Of a stretch of DNA of 64,000 nucleotides, positions 33,726-42,968 are shown piece by piece. The translations under genes were made by a program, and so were the position numbers. This DNA comes from Haliea sp. (GTDB lineage: Bacteria > Pseudomonadota > Gammaproteobacteria > Pseudomonadales > Halieaceae): contig JAHEBL010000002.1 of assembly GCA_024642265.1 (NCBI GenBank), positions 1,833 through 65,832 of the forward strand, given 5' to 3'. The notes beneath the pieces were generated by a model. The model had not been told where the DNA came from. It did not search any database and was given only the letters and a program-made list of their open reading frames with translations. The stretch's first letter is position 1. Each line of letters opens with the position of its first letter.

Positions 33726-34777
33726 GAGTTGGATTTCCCTGTGTTTGGGATGATTTTATCCGGCGTCGACGAGCGCTCGACCATACCGCAGGCTTCCTCG
33801 CCGTCCCAGCGGTAGCGTGCGTGGGCTTGCTGCACAATGGGGAAGTCGGCGGGCAGGACCGCACTGCCCTTATTAACGGAACGGGTATTGATAAACGTCA
33901 CCCCCTCGACGGACACCGCCCCTTGCGCCGTTTCCAGCACGAATGACACATTGTCACCGCTGGTCTGCAATCGATCCAGCCACGGAACAACATCCGCCCG
34001 GGCCACCTTTAATTCACCGCTGCCATCGAAGATATAACCCTCGTTGTAGCTGGGCTCGCCGTCACTGCGGGGTGGATAGGTGTTGAAGCCAAAGGCCTTG
34101 CCGCTGGGAAAGACGGCCGACTGCCAGCAGTGGCCGGCGAAACCGGCCAGGCGACGCACGCCCTGGCGGCGAATTCTGAGGCCCGTACCGGTCAGTGTGA
34201 TGTTGCGCCGCCCCACCCGAAGCGCGCCGCGGGCGCGAAACAATTGCTCGTAACGGGGGCTCATGAACTCACCCTGTTGACCCGCCAGTGCCGCTTTTGC
34301 CTGCGGCAACAGGGACCCCGGTACCCAGGGCGGCGCCGCCATCGTCATCTCGATATCAAACTCGACCGCAACCGGTTCCGGGCTGTTTAGCAGCTGCCCC
34401 CTGGCCAGGTGCAGCGCAGTGGTTTCCGGGGCACTGCCGCGAAAAGACGCCGTCCAGCACCGGAAGGGCTCGACGCACTGGAATCGCAGGGGACCGGCGC
34501 CGCGTATTGTCGATCGGCCATTGTCGTCGCCCGAAGGCAGCGGCGGGTGGCTCTCGCGGAAACTGATCACCCGGCCATCAGCAAAGGCAATATCGAGCCA
34601 GATATCGTGGGCGTCCCAGTCCCGCGCCAGGGCCTCGATGCCGATGCGCATGCCCAGGCTGGCATCGGCGGACTCGATCCAGACATTGACTGCATCACGC
34701 ATTTCGGGATCTTCCGGGCGCCCGGCCAGTACAAACTCGCTTGTCTCATCCAGTCCGCCGGACAAATCGAGTGCCAT
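33722..34777 (-). CDS. Lipocalin/AttH-CrtC-like beta-barrel protein (DUF7064-like), unknown function
   Basis: A 351-aa protein without signal peptide, rich in alternating beta strands. The ending RYRWDGEEACGMVERSS and the internal LTGTGLRIRRQGVRRLAGFAG resemble the DUF7064/AttH-type calycin proteins, related to hydroxyneurosporene synthase CrtC and steroid-binding AttH. I make that link from pattern memory, so the family name is tentative. It may bind or hydrate a terpenoid or steroid. It starts 3 nt after the sulfotransferase stop and overlaps the LLM oxidoreductase start by 4 nt. Confidence 0.6.
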   Translation of the reverse strand: MALDLSGGLDETSEFVLAGRPEDPEMRDAVNVWIESADASLGMRIGIEALARDWDAHDIWLDIAFADGRVISFRESHPPLPSGDDNGRSTIRGAGPLRFQCVEPFRCWTASFRGSAPETTALHLARGQLLNSPEPVAVEFDIEMTMAAPPWVPGSLLPQAKAALAGQQGEFMSPRYEQLFRARGALRVGRRNITLTGTGLRIRRQGVRRLAGFAGHCWQSAVFPSGKAFGFNTYPPRSDGEPSYNEGYIFDGSGELKVARADVVPWLDRLQTSGDNVSFVLETAQGAVSVEGVTFINTRSVNKGSAVLPADFPIVQQAHARYRWDGEEACGMVERSSTPDKIIPNTGKSNS

Positions 34778-34780
34778 GGG

Positions 34781-35911
34781 CTAAACCCTTCCCGTCCAGT
34801 CTTTCATGCACTGGGAGTAGTCGGCAAACAGCGCGCGCACCTGTTCCGAATCGACGCCGTAATCTTCCGCTTTCTTCGAGATACCTGGCTCGCGACTGGC
34901 GGCGTTTTCCCGCCACCAGTCGGCCATGCCTCGGGCGAACGCCGCTTTAACCGGCTCGCCGAGCCAGTCATAGAGCCTGTTCACCTCGCCGATCGGGTCC
35001 TCGTGCATGGCGCGGAAATGAATATCGAAAAATCGCGCGTTGTTGTTTCCCCGGTCGCGGAACGCCATTGCCCTTGCCATACCCCCGGACCACTGCTGAA
35101 TGTTCATTTCAGCGAGGTAGCCTGTATCCATGTGGTCGGTAAACCGACCGACGATATCGGCATAGACATCGATCACCGACAGCATGACTTCGCCCGGGTC
35201 CCGATGGGTCATGACAAAGCGGGCATCGGGGAAAGCCGCATCGAGGTAATCAAGGTAAATCAGGTGGGTCGGCGCTTTGAGGCGCCACGGTTTGGCGGGT
35301 CGGCGCCATTGCAGAAGTTTCAGCACCCTGCGTTCGTACTGATAGGTGGATGTCAAATCGGCGTCATACAACCATTTCGAGTAGGACGGTATCTGCGCAA
35401 ATGCCTGGAAAATGTGCGATTTGAAATCCAGTGCCATCAGGTCCTGGCATTCTGCGGGGGCGCTCTCTCCCCCGGGAGTATGGGGCTTCCAGCCAGCGAC
35501 CTTTTCAGCCTCGGTAATCGCCTGGCTGCCGCCTGCGCCCCTCACAGCCGGTGGCGGGCAGGGACTGGCGGCCTCACTGCGCAACAGCGAACGGGCATCG
35601 GGATCCCGGGCCAGAAGAAAGGAGAGCGCTGTCGAACCGGTGCGAGGCAGGCTGAGGCCAATAAGTGGCCTGACGACTTCCTCGTCATTTATTTCCGGGT
35701 AACGTCGATACCAGTCCTCGACCTGCAGCCGCTGTTTCAGGTGGCCAATAATACGTTCACGCAGGACGTGTTCGCCACTGGCATTCAAGCGTGCTTCCCG
35801 GTTGATCGAATTGACCAGAATTTCCAGGCCTTCGCAGAAGGAGTCGAGGCCAAAATCACTGAGCCCGGTGTCGTCCCGGGCAAGGCACAGCAGTGCTTGA
35901 TAGCTTTCCAC
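34781..35911 (-). CDS. Sulfotransferase family protein (PAPS-dependent)
   Basis: A 376-aa third sulfotransferase. The PAPS loop is LPRTGSTALSFLLA at residues 88-101, and ARFVMTHRDPGEVMLSV is the 3'-phosphate region. A GTG start lies 2 nt after the stop of the WS/DGAT gene, so translation is probably coupled. It is in an operon with wax-ester synthase, an LLM oxidoreductase and hydrolase genes, so a lipid alcohol or sterol acceptor is plausible. No signal peptide, cytosolic. Confidence 0.88.
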   Translation of the reverse strand: MESYQALLCLARDDTGLSDFGLDSFCEGLEILVNSINREARLNASGEHVLRERIIGHLKQRLQVEDWYRRYPEINDEEVVRPLIGLSLPRTGSTALSFLLARDPDARSLLRSEAASPCPPPAVRGAGGSQAITEAEKVAGWKPHTPGGESAPAECQDLMALDFKSHIFQAFAQIPSYSKWLYDADLTSTYQYERRVLKLLQWRRPAKPWRLKAPTHLIYLDYLDAAFPDARFVMTHRDPGEVMLSVIDVYADIVGRFTDHMDTGYLAEMNIQQWSGGMARAMAFRDRGNNNARFFDIHFRAMHEDPIGEVNRLYDWLGEPVKAAFARGMADWWRENAASREPGISKKAEDYGVDSEQVRALFADYSQCMKDWTGRV

Positions 35912-35913
35912 GT

Positions 35914-37398
35914 TTACTTACGGGCGGCTGTCCTGCGCCGGGTAGCGGTCTTTTTTCGGGCGGGCGATTTCTTCGCTGCGGGGGCCTTGCGCCGCCGTTT
36001 CGCTGCCGGGCGACGGCTCTTGGCCGGCTCAAGCGTGGCCTCCAGTTCAGCCAGTGCGCCCTCGAGATAATCGAGCAGGCGCTGCATTTTCGGCACGCTC
36101 TTGCGGCAGGCGATCAGGCCAAAATCGACAAAATCATGGCGGCTGACCACGGTGATATTCAGCGCACCGCTGTCGATATTGAGCGAAATCGGATAAAGCC
36201 CGGTCAGCCTGGCACCCTGCCAGTACATGGTTTTGCGGGGTCCGGGAACATGGGAGATCACCACGTTGCCCAGCGCATTGTCCTTGCCCAGCCCGATCAT
36301 GGAACCCAGGTGCCCGGGAATCATGATCGCTGCGGTGTAGGCCATCACCTGTCCCGCGGATAGCCGTTCCAGCCGCTCCTTGTTGTAATCCATGCCGCTC
36401 TTGATGGCGCGCAGGCGCTCCCCGGGTTCCCGGATATCCGTGGCCAGGGTGGTCATGGTAAACGCCACTTCGTTGCCCGCGTCACTGCCCGGGCGACGCA
36501 CCGACACAGGTACCGCGCCCGTCATGGACCGCTCCGGCAATTCACCCAGTTCCGCCAGGTACTGCCGCAGCGCGCCACCACACATGGCGAGCACAACGTC
36601 GTTCAGTGTGGCGTCATAGGCCTCGGCCACCTTGCGCATCCGCGCGGTGGCATAGGACTGGCCGGCAAAGCGTCGGGTGGCGCTGACTTTCTGGTTGAAA
36701 ATGGTCTTCGGTGCCTGCCCGAACATGGCCAGGTCGGGATTTCCGGACCTGAAGTCACTCCAGGTACCGAACAGCTCGCGCACAACCGGTACAATCGAGT
36801 TCAGGCCTTCACCGGCCAGTCTCGCCAGCGCCGGCAGGGTATCCCTGGCCGGGTTTGGCACGGGCAGGGACTGCGCCCCGGACTTTGATGTTTCCACCTC
36901 CCAGGGCGGGGGCAGTTTCTTCGACTCGGCGGCGCTGCTGGACATGGACTTCAGCAGCAGGCGCATGCCGGCCAAGCCGTCAACCAGCGAGTGGTGTATT
37001 TTCATATAGACGGCAATACGCCCGTCCTCCAGCCCGGAAATCAGATGCATACGCCACAGGGGGTACTCCCGGTCCAGATGGCTGCTGTGCACCCTCGACA
37101 CCATCTCGAGCAGCTCCCGGATACGCCCCGGGTGGGGCAATGAGGTGTGCGCGAAGTGCTGGTCCAGGTCGAAATCCAGGTCCTCTTCCCAGTAGTGCAG
37201 GCCCCTGCGTTCAATCAGCCGGCGATTGAACGGCGCTGCGGCCCTGGTTGACTGGCGCAATCGCGCGGCCAGTTGCTCGGCAAAATGTTTGCCCGCCCTG
37301 GGTGGCGGCTCGAACAGCATCAGTATACCGATGTGCAGCGGGGTCCTCCTGCTCTCGAGTCGCAGGAAGGCGTCATCAAGAAGACCTAGCTTTTTCAT
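35914..37398 (-). CDS. WS/DGAT acyltransferase with Lys/Arg-rich histone-like tail
   Basis: A 494-aa wax-ester synthase/diacylglycerol acyltransferase. The catalytic HHSLVDG is at residues 135-141, the late motif VPGPRKTMYWQGARL near 425, and NITVVSRHDFVDFG near 447. Residues about 458-494 form a tail in which about half the residues are Lys or Arg, in AAK/RRR/PARKK repeats like those of histone H1, AlgP and the phasin PhaF. Normal WS/DGAT proteins lack this. It could bind DNA or phospholipid and tether lipid bodies to the nucleoid. The gene leads a tight five-gene operon. Confidence 0.92.
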   Translation of the reverse strand: MKKLGLLDDAFLRLESRRTPLHIGILMLFEPPPRAGKHFAEQLAARLRQSTRAAAPFNRRLIERRGLHYWEEDLDFDLDQHFAHTSLPHPGRIRELLEMVSRVHSSHLDREYPLWRMHLISGLEDGRIAVYMKIHHSLVDGLAGMRLLLKSMSSSAAESKKLPPPWEVETSKSGAQSLPVPNPARDTLPALARLAGEGLNSIVPVVRELFGTWSDFRSGNPDLAMFGQAPKTIFNQKVSATRRFAGQSYATARMRKVAEAYDATLNDVVLAMCGGALRQYLAELGELPERSMTGAVPVSVRRPGSDAGNEVAFTMTTLATDIREPGERLRAIKSGMDYNKERLERLSAGQVMAYTAAIMIPGHLGSMIGLGKDNALGNVVISHVPGPRKTMYWQGARLTGLYPISLNIDSGALNITVVSRHDFVDFGLIACRKSVPKMQRLLDYLEGALAELEATLEPAKSRRPAAKRRRKAPAAKKSPARKKTATRRRTAARK

Positions 37399-37492
37399 TT
37401 TATCGCTATACCTGTCGTCACTAGTGCGGGGGGCCGGGCAGCGTAGCCGGGATCGGGAAAGACTAAGCCGAACGAAGCATCAGGGTCGTCAC

Positions 37493-37521
37493 AGTATTGC
37501 GAGGTATCTGAAAGCGGTCAA
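37493..37521 (-). promoter_or_regulatory. Candidate sigma70-like promoter for the second WS/DGAT operon
   Basis: On the minus strand TTGACC (37521-37516), a 17-nt spacer and AATACT (37498-37493) lie about 95 nt before the ATG at 37398. They match the consensus at 5 and 4 of 6 positions. The rest of the 190-nt gap between the GMC and WS/DGAT genes shows no coding signal. Confidence 0.5.
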
Positions 37522-37584
37522 CCGTTACACCGGTAATATATGGCGCAGCGGCAGACTCTCAAGTCCCGGGTTTACCGATAACTC

Positions 37585-37612
37585 CAGCTCAGATACTGCC
37601 GGCCCTGAGCTG
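37585..37612 (-). other. Stem-loop straddling the end of the GMC gene
   Basis: CAGCTCAG-N12-CTGAGCTG is a perfect 8-bp inverted repeat covering the last codons and stop of the GMC oxidoreductase. No U-tract follows on the minus strand, so it may act as an mRNA 3'-end stabiliser or a weak terminator. Confidence 0.4.
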
Positions 37613-39301
37613 TTCCACCGCGTAGTCACACGCGCGGGCGGTGAACGCCATATAGGTCAGTGACGGATTTACACAGGACGACGAGGTCATGAAGGACCCG
37701 TCGGTCACGAACAGGTTGGGCACATCGTGGGCCTGGTTCCAGCGGTTGAGCACCGCCTGCCCAGGATCGTCGCCCATGCGGGCTGTACCCATTTCATGAA
37801 TGCCCTCGCCGGGCACCGACAACGCTTCGGTGCTGCCCATGGGGATGGCAAATGCCGCCCCGGCCGCCTTGACGATACGCTGGGCCTGCGCCTGCATATC
37901 CCGGGCCATGGCGTACTCGTTATCGCTCCACTGGAAATCGAAGGCCACCTGGGGAATACCGAAACGGTCCTTTTTCGCCTTGCTCAGGTAGAGCCGGTTA
38001 TTGGCGTTGGGCAGGCATTCACCGAAGCCTGCCACATACCAGGTCCAGGCAGCTGCCGGCTTGCGCAGTTTATCCTTGAGGGCCGCGCCAAATCCGCGTG
38101 AGTTGAACTGCATCATCCAGTCGCCGCGCATCGTCATGGTCTGGTAACCATAGCCGCGGACAAAATCCAACTCACTGCTCTGTTCACCCACGTTGCGGAA
38201 CCGGGGTATATACAGGCCGGTGGGGCGATTGCCGTAATAGTAGGAATCGGCGTCATCAGTAAACATGCCCACCGCACCAATTCGAAGAAAATGATCCATC
38301 AGGTAATGGCCCAGGACACCGCTGCGATTGGCCAGTCCGTCGGGAAAGGCACCGGAAGCGGAGTTGAGCAATATCTGGGTGCTGGCGACGGTGGAGGCGC
38401 ACAGAAACACCAGCCTCCCGGAGTAACTGCGGCGCTTCCCGCTCTGGCCGTCAATCACATGGACCTTGCTGATCTTTCCCTGCGCATCATCGTACTCCAG
38501 GCGATCTACCACCTGGTTGGCTTTCAGCGTCAGCCTGCCAGTGGCTCTGGCCGCCGGCAGCGTGGAACTCTGGGAGCTGAAGTAACTCCCGGTCGAACAG
38601 CCCCGCTCGCAGGGACCGCAGTAGTGGCAGGCAGATCGCCCCGGCAGGTCCTCGGTCAGAATCGCGGTGCGCGCATTGGTCAGGGTGATTTCGGGAACGG
38701 CTTTTACCAGGCGATCCTTGATAGTGTGCTCCAGGCCATACCACTCCATGGGCTTCTGGAAATCACCGTCCGGAAGTTGTGGCAGCCCCTCTTTCCTGCC
38801 GTTGACGCCGATGAATTTCTCCACGTGGCTGTACCACGGCGCGATCTCGTCATAGCTCACCGGCCAGGGCAGGCCGCGGCCATCGGCCTTGTTGGCATTG
38901 AAATCCTGTTCGCTCCAGCGATAGGTCTGGCGCCCCCACATCAGTGATTTGCCGCCCACCGCCGCGCCCCGATACCAGCTGAAAGGCCTGCCTTCATCCA
39001 TCGCGTAGGGGTTTTCGCTGTCGTTGTTCCAGAACTGTCGATTCGCAGAACTGAACGCGTAGGACGTGCTCTGCACCTCGTAATCCCTGGCGTTGCGATC
39101 GCGTTCGGGCTTGCCCTGATAGGGCAGCTTCCAACTCGGCGCGTGTTCACCCAGATAACCGGTGCCGTGGGGCAGGTCGCGACCGCGCTCCAGCACGAGC
39201 ACCGTCAGGCCTCGCTCAGTCAACTCCTTTGCTGCCCAGCCGCCGCTGATTCCGGACCCGATAACGATCGCATCGAAATCGTAGTGTTGATCAGACCCCA
39301 T
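37589..39301 (-). CDS. GMC-family FAD-dependent dehydrogenase, gluconate/fructose dehydrogenase large-subunit type
   Basis: A 570-aa flavoprotein. The FAD site is AIVIGSGISGGWAAKEL at the N terminus, and HEMGTARMG with VNPSLTYMAFTARACDY closes the GMC fold. A cysteine cluster CHYCGPCERGC near residue 223 resembles the iron-sulfur motif of membrane-linked gluconate-2- and glucose-dehydrogenase large subunits. With the subunit-3-like gene just upstream (11-nt gap), it should form a periplasmic alcohol or sugar-type dehydrogenase passing electrons to a cytochrome not found in the window. The substrate may be a sterol or cyclic alcohol rather than a sugar. Confidence 0.9.
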   Translation of the reverse strand: MGSDQHYDFDAIVIGSGISGGWAAKELTERGLTVLVLERGRDLPHGTGYLGEHAPSWKLPYQGKPERDRNARDYEVQSTSYAFSSANRQFWNNDSENPYAMDEGRPFSWYRGAAVGGKSLMWGRQTYRWSEQDFNANKADGRGLPWPVSYDEIAPWYSHVEKFIGVNGRKEGLPQLPDGDFQKPMEWYGLEHTIKDRLVKAVPEITLTNARTAILTEDLPGRSACHYCGPCERGCSTGSYFSSQSSTLPAARATGRLTLKANQVVDRLEYDDAQGKISKVHVIDGQSGKRRSYSGRLVFLCASTVASTQILLNSASGAFPDGLANRSGVLGHYLMDHFLRIGAVGMFTDDADSYYYGNRPTGLYIPRFRNVGEQSSELDFVRGYGYQTMTMRGDWMMQFNSRGFGAALKDKLRKPAAAWTWYVAGFGECLPNANNRLYLSKAKKDRFGIPQVAFDFQWSDNEYAMARDMQAQAQRIVKAAGAAFAIPMGSTEALSVPGEGIHEMGTARMGDDPGQAVLNRWNQAHDVPNLFVTDGSFMTSSSCVNPSLTYMAFTARACDYAVEQLRAGSI

Positions 39302-39312
39302 AAGCTGCTCCG

Positions 39313-39939
39313 CTAGCTTATAAACATGTATGGTGCCCAGGCGCTTTCATCCGGCGCCAGGGGCAGGTTGCCGTCAAATCGCATGGGCATCATATTGGTA
39401 CGCAGCACCTGGCTGGCACCCACTTCCGAGGTAAAAAATCCCCAGATCGTGAGTTCCTTCACCATGCAGATAAACGGCGCATCACTGATAAACGGTCGCC
39501 GGATATTGCCCTGGCTATACCAGGGGGAGTCAGCCGCGGCAGCCTCCATGGTTTCGAGAATGACCAGCTGCTGCTGCGCTTCCAGCAGGTCGAATGACTT
39601 GCCATGGTCCTGTGGGATCCGTGTCTCCATATCCGCCAGCCCGGCACTGAACAGCGCCCGCTCCTGGTCGTTTAGCCAGTCGGCCACCATCAGTTCGATG
39701 AAATGGGGCACACCGGCTTCGATGGCACCCGGCGTGTCGGTTGCGGGAATGGTGGCCTCGGCCATGGCAGCGATGATCTTGCGCTGCTGGTGGCTGAAAA
39801 AATCGCTCTTTGCACGGGCGTAGTCGGGCGCCGTCGCCAGGTAGACCAGTTGCTCATCGGTGAGCGCAAAGCCCAGTTTGCTGGCAGTTGCACCGCTCAC
39901 CAATAGGGCGGCGCACTGCAGGAGTTCCCGTCGGTTCAT
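39313..39939 (-). CDS. Gluconate 2-dehydrogenase subunit 3 family protein
   Basis: About 208 aa from the ATG at 39939, which has GGAG 8 nt upstream; the longer frame to 40230 is not supported. The N terminus MNRRELLQCAALLVSGATAS is a Tat-like leader. The body (QRKIIAAMAEATIPATDTPGA) matches the small subunit of gluconate/fructose dehydrogenases, which helps export the cofactor-loaded large subunit. The large subunit itself lacks a signal, so it is probably hitch-hiked through Tat with this protein. Confidence 0.88.
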   Translation of the reverse strand: MNRRELLQCAALLVSGATASKLGFALTDEQLVYLATAPDYARAKSDFFSHQQRKIIAAMAEATIPATDTPGAIEAGVPHFIELMVADWLNDQERALFSAGLADMETRIPQDHGKSFDLLEAQQQLVILETMEAAAADSPWYSQGNIRRPFISDAPFICMVKELTIWGFFTSEVGASQVLRTNMMPMRFDGNLPLAPDESAWAPYMFIS

Positions 39940-40054
39940 CTTGTTATCTCCAATCCGCCCGGGCCACAGAGGCCGCTCCCGGATAGTCCTGAAAAGCTGT
40001 GTTCTCCCCGAAAAGTGTATCCTATCCAGCTCCGGGCCAATAACCAGATAACGA

Positions 40055-41041
40055 TTAAGCAGCCTGGCGGGGAGCGGGCCTGTCGGCAGGCCCCGATCGC
40101 ATCGCGTCAAGTATCCGCGCACAGGCCAGCCCGGTGTGGAAGTCCGGTCCCGTCTGCTGTCCGGCTTTGACAGCCTCGCAGACTTTCGCCAGCCAACGCT
40201 GCTGGGCCTGTTGCACGGGATTGGTATCACTGGCAGCGGGGAACTGCTGCGGTTCCTGCTGTGGCCGCATCAGGACCAGTCCCACATTGTGCGTCAGCTG
40301 GAGGACACCGTCGCTGCCCAGCAGGCAGATCTGCGAGGGCAGGTCCACCGCGCTGGAGCAGCCCGTATCCAGCGATGAAGTCACACCGCTGCGCAGCTTG
40401 AACCAGGCGGTGAAGGCATCTTCGGCAGTGGCAGCGTGCAGCTGACCATCTACCTCCCCGCGCCCCGGCCGCGCCACGACATCGGTTCTCGGCAGGCAGC
40501 TGACGGCGTCGATCTCGCCGAACAGCCAGTGCAGGCTATCGACGTGGTGGCTGGCAAATGCGCCAATCCACCCGCCACCCTTGTCCCTTTCGAATAACCA
40601 GCCATGCGGTGCCCTGCGACCGCTGGACAGAAACATGCTGCAGGAAAAGTGCAACGGATTGCCGATAGCACCGTCGTCCAGCAGCTGTTTCAACTGCTCC
40701 CGCAGGGGATCGCAGCGAAATTCGAAATTGAGGAAATGCGGCACGCCCGCTGCGGTTACCAGCTCGAGCATCGCCCGGGCTTCGTCGGCATTCCTGCCGA
40801 AGGGTTTGTCGCACAACACCGCGCAGCCGCGGGACACAGCAAGTTTCACATGTTCCAGATGGAGAAAAGGCGGTGAATGGACGGACACCAGGTCGCAGGG
40901 CGCTGCCAGCGCCTGCTCCAGCGCGATGGTGTCGCGCGCGGAAACGAGCCGGACCTCGCAGCCCAGTGCCTCAAAAGCCGGCGCCACCGTGCGACGCCCG
41001 AACCCGGTACCGATCACCACAACTTTCAGGCTTGCACTCAA
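40055..41041 (-). CDS. Gfo/Idh/MocA family oxidoreductase
   Basis: A 328-aa NAD(P)-dependent dehydrogenase with VVVIGTGFGRRTVAPAFEAL as dinucleotide-binding site and CDKPFGRNADEA as the conserved [DE]KP loop near residue 97. The start is a TTG at 41041, supported by a strong GGAGG about 7-9 nt upstream; no closer ATG exists. Family members oxidise sugars, inositols or other cyclic polyols. Its neighbours (TauD, a PanE-like reductase, arylsulfatase) do not fix the substrate. Confidence 0.88.
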   Translation of the reverse strand: MSASLKVVVIGTGFGRRTVAPAFEALGCEVRLVSARDTIALEQALAAPCDLVSVHSPPFLHLEHVKLAVSRGCAVLCDKPFGRNADEARAMLELVTAAGVPHFLNFEFRCDPLREQLKQLLDDGAIGNPLHFSCSMFLSSGRRAPHGWLFERDKGGGWIGAFASHHVDSLHWLFGEIDAVSCLPRTDVVARPGRGEVDGQLHAATAEDAFTAWFKLRSGVTSSLDTGCSSAVDLPSQICLLGSDGVLQLTHNVGLVLMRPQQEPQQFPAASDTNPVQQAQQRWLAKVCEAVKAGQQTGPDFHTGLACARILDAMRSGPADRPAPRQAA

Positions 41042-41070
41042 AGTGGATCCTCCTCCTTGCCCCGCCAGCG

Positions 41071-41916
41071 TCAGGCGATAGCCTCGTGACCTTTCAGGGT
41101 CGTTCTGTGCATGACCCGACCCGCGGCGCTGTCGTAAGGATAGGAGCGATGCAGCAGTCCCGGATTGTTGAAAATGACCAGGTCACCTTGCTGCCAGTGG
41201 TGGCGATAGGTGAACCGGTCCTGGGTACACCAATCCAGCAGCTCCTGGAGCAGTGCCCTGCCCTCCTCCTCCGGCAGGCCGACGATACTGTCCGCAGTCG
41301 CGCCGATCAGCAGCGACGTTCTGCCGTCCTGTTGGTGCCACACCAGGGGATGTTCCGTCAGGGGAAACACCGCGTCCCATCGCGCATAGTCCTGTTCGGT
41401 CGGCCGCTCATAGAGTTTGCGCCCCACCGCGGCGAGACAGTGTTTCACGCGCAGGTTTTGCAGTTGCTGCTTGCGCGCCTGCGGCAGGGCCTCGTAAGCG
41501 GCAAACAGGCTGGCAAACCCGGTGTCCCCGCCCTCCCGGGGCGGGTTCTCGCACTTCAGTAGTGTCGCTTTTCCGGGCACCCGGTAAGAGGTGCCGTCCA
41601 TATGCCAGAAGTCGTTGCCCTTGACGTACTCCAGCTGGGTCTTGTCGTCCTTGTCCAGGGATATCCGATAGACACCCTTGTTACTGGGCGCGGAGCCATC
41701 CGCGGTAGCCCTGACCTCTTCCTTCTCACCCAATGAGCCGCTGAGGGCGACGATCTGGTCATCATTCAGGTGTAGCTGCGGAAAGACCAGCACGCCGTAG
41801 GTGTTCAATGCCGCCAGAATCTGTGCGGGGATGCCCTCCCCGATCATATCGTCTGCCGCGATGTAAACATTGGCTCCGATACTGGGCGTTATCGGCTCGA
41901 TGCGGATCACTGTCAT
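41071..41916 (-). CDS. TauD/TfdA family Fe(II)/2-oxoglutarate-dependent dioxygenase
   Basis: A 281-aa dioxygenase. The iron ligands are in FWHMDGTSYR (HxD, residues about 107-109) and GLLHRSYPYD (distal His), followed by GRVMHRTTL with the oxoglutarate-binding Arg. Such enzymes hydroxylate alpha-carbons next to sulfonate, sulfate or aryloxy groups, causing their release. A role on an alkyl sulfate or sulfonate would fit the neighbouring arylsulfatase, which is inference. AGGA lies 8 nt before the ATG. Confidence 0.9.
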   Translation of the reverse strand: MTVIRIEPITPSIGANVYIAADDMIGEGIPAQILAALNTYGVLVFPQLHLNDDQIVALSGSLGEKEEVRATADGSAPSNKGVYRISLDKDDKTQLEYVKGNDFWHMDGTSYRVPGKATLLKCENPPREGGDTGFASLFAAYEALPQARKQQLQNLRVKHCLAAVGRKLYERPTEQDYARWDAVFPLTEHPLVWHQQDGRTSLLIGATADSIVGLPEEEGRALLQELLDWCTQDRFTYRHHWQQGDLVIFNNPGLLHRSYPYDSAAGRVMHRTTLKGHEAIA

Positions 41917-41930
41917 AACATTTGTCCTAT

Positions 41931-42968
41931 CTATCCCCGGGTCCGATGCGCTTCAGCTCTGCGCTGCAGCAGGGAGCGGGTCGCGACCATCGCCTGCCCT
42001 GCCCGATCGCCGGCCGCGACACAGTTCTCCAGTATCTGGACGTTCTGCGCCAGCACCTTGCCACCGTGGTGGCAGCGATTGAAAGCGGTATAACCCATGG
42101 GAGTGGCATCGCGGTCGGTGGCCCGCATTTTTTTGGCCAGGCTGGCATCAGTCAGCAATAGTGACAACAGCTTGCCCGTCAGGCCAAACCGTTTCAGGCG
42201 CAGGATCTCGCGCTGGGAACGGCAGCACAGGCGCCACAATTCCCCATCGGCCAGCAGGGATTCCGTACCCTGCCAACCGTTGATCGCGCTGGCCAGGATA
42301 AAAGGGGAAAACATGCTGGTGGTCGCCTCGTAGATACCGGCTGGAATCAACTGACAGGTCGATACGCCACTGCGGTCGTAAGCCCGGGCGAACGCCTTTG
42401 CGGCGGCGCCGGGTCGGGCAGCCAGTATAAAACCGACACGATCGGGAAAGCTGAGATAGGCGATATCCGCACTGTCGTGCGTCCGGGCATATTCAGCGGG
42501 CGGCTGCGGTGTATCCGGGCCACCCACCTGGTAGGCGAACATTTTCATGGTCCCCTGCAGCAGCCGGCCGCGGTCCAGGCCAGTCGTCCCCTGCACGTGC
42601 TCGTACAGGCCAATGCCCACGCCGCAGATCACCAGCTTAGCGTCGGTGTCGGCCAGCGCCACGCCCAGGGCCTGCAGGGTGGCAACCCCCTGCTCACTGC
42701 GGCAGGTGGCGCCGTCGAGGGTCAGCAGTACGTAATCGAAGGATTGCCCCTGTAACTGCGCGGGATCGGTCAACACGCGACAGGTGTCGAGTTCTTTCAC
42801 ACTGTGATCGTTATAGTGGTAGAGCTTCTGGGGGCGGCACAGGGCCTGCTCCCGATGCGGACGCACCAGCAGGCTGATCCGGGCACCGCCAAGTTGCAGG
42901 TGATAGGCGCAGGTCAGTCCCAGGGCCCCGGCACCCACCACCAGGATATGCGGCTCAGCCAGGCTCAA
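41931..42968 (-). CDS. Ketopantoate reductase-like (PanE/ApbA) NAD(P)-dependent reductase
   Basis: A 345-aa protein with the ApbA/PanE opening HILVVGAGALGLTCAYHLQLGGA and LTLDGATCRSEQG in the region of the N-terminal domain end. It is longer than the usual 300-aa PanE, and the C-terminal domain is divergent, so 2-dehydropantoate is not necessarily the substrate. The TTG start overlaps the arylsulfatase stop (TTGA). It belongs to the minus-strand run from the thiolase to the Gfo/Idh/MocA gene. Confidence 0.78.
   Translation of the reverse strand: MSLAEPHILVVGAGALGLTCAYHLQLGGARISLLVRPHREQALCRPQKLYHYNDHSVKELDTCRVLTDPAQLQGQSFDYVLLTLDGATCRSEQGVATLQALGVALADTDAKLVICGVGIGLYEHVQGTTGLDRGRLLQGTMKMFAYQVGGPDTPQPPAEYARTHDSADIAYLSFPDRVGFILAARPGAAAKAFARAYDRSGVSTCQLIPAGIYEATTSMFSPFILASAINGWQGTESLLADGELWRLCCRSQREILRLKRFGLTGKLLSLLLTDASLAKKMRATDRDATPMGYTAFNRCHHGGKVLAQNVQILENCVAAGDRAGQAMVATRSLLQRRAEAHRTRG

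Noticed and set aside
34409-36070. 553-codon open frame on the plus strand
   Set aside because: Spans antisense to three overlapping real genes (lipocalin-like, sulfotransferase, WS/DGAT), which have clear motifs.
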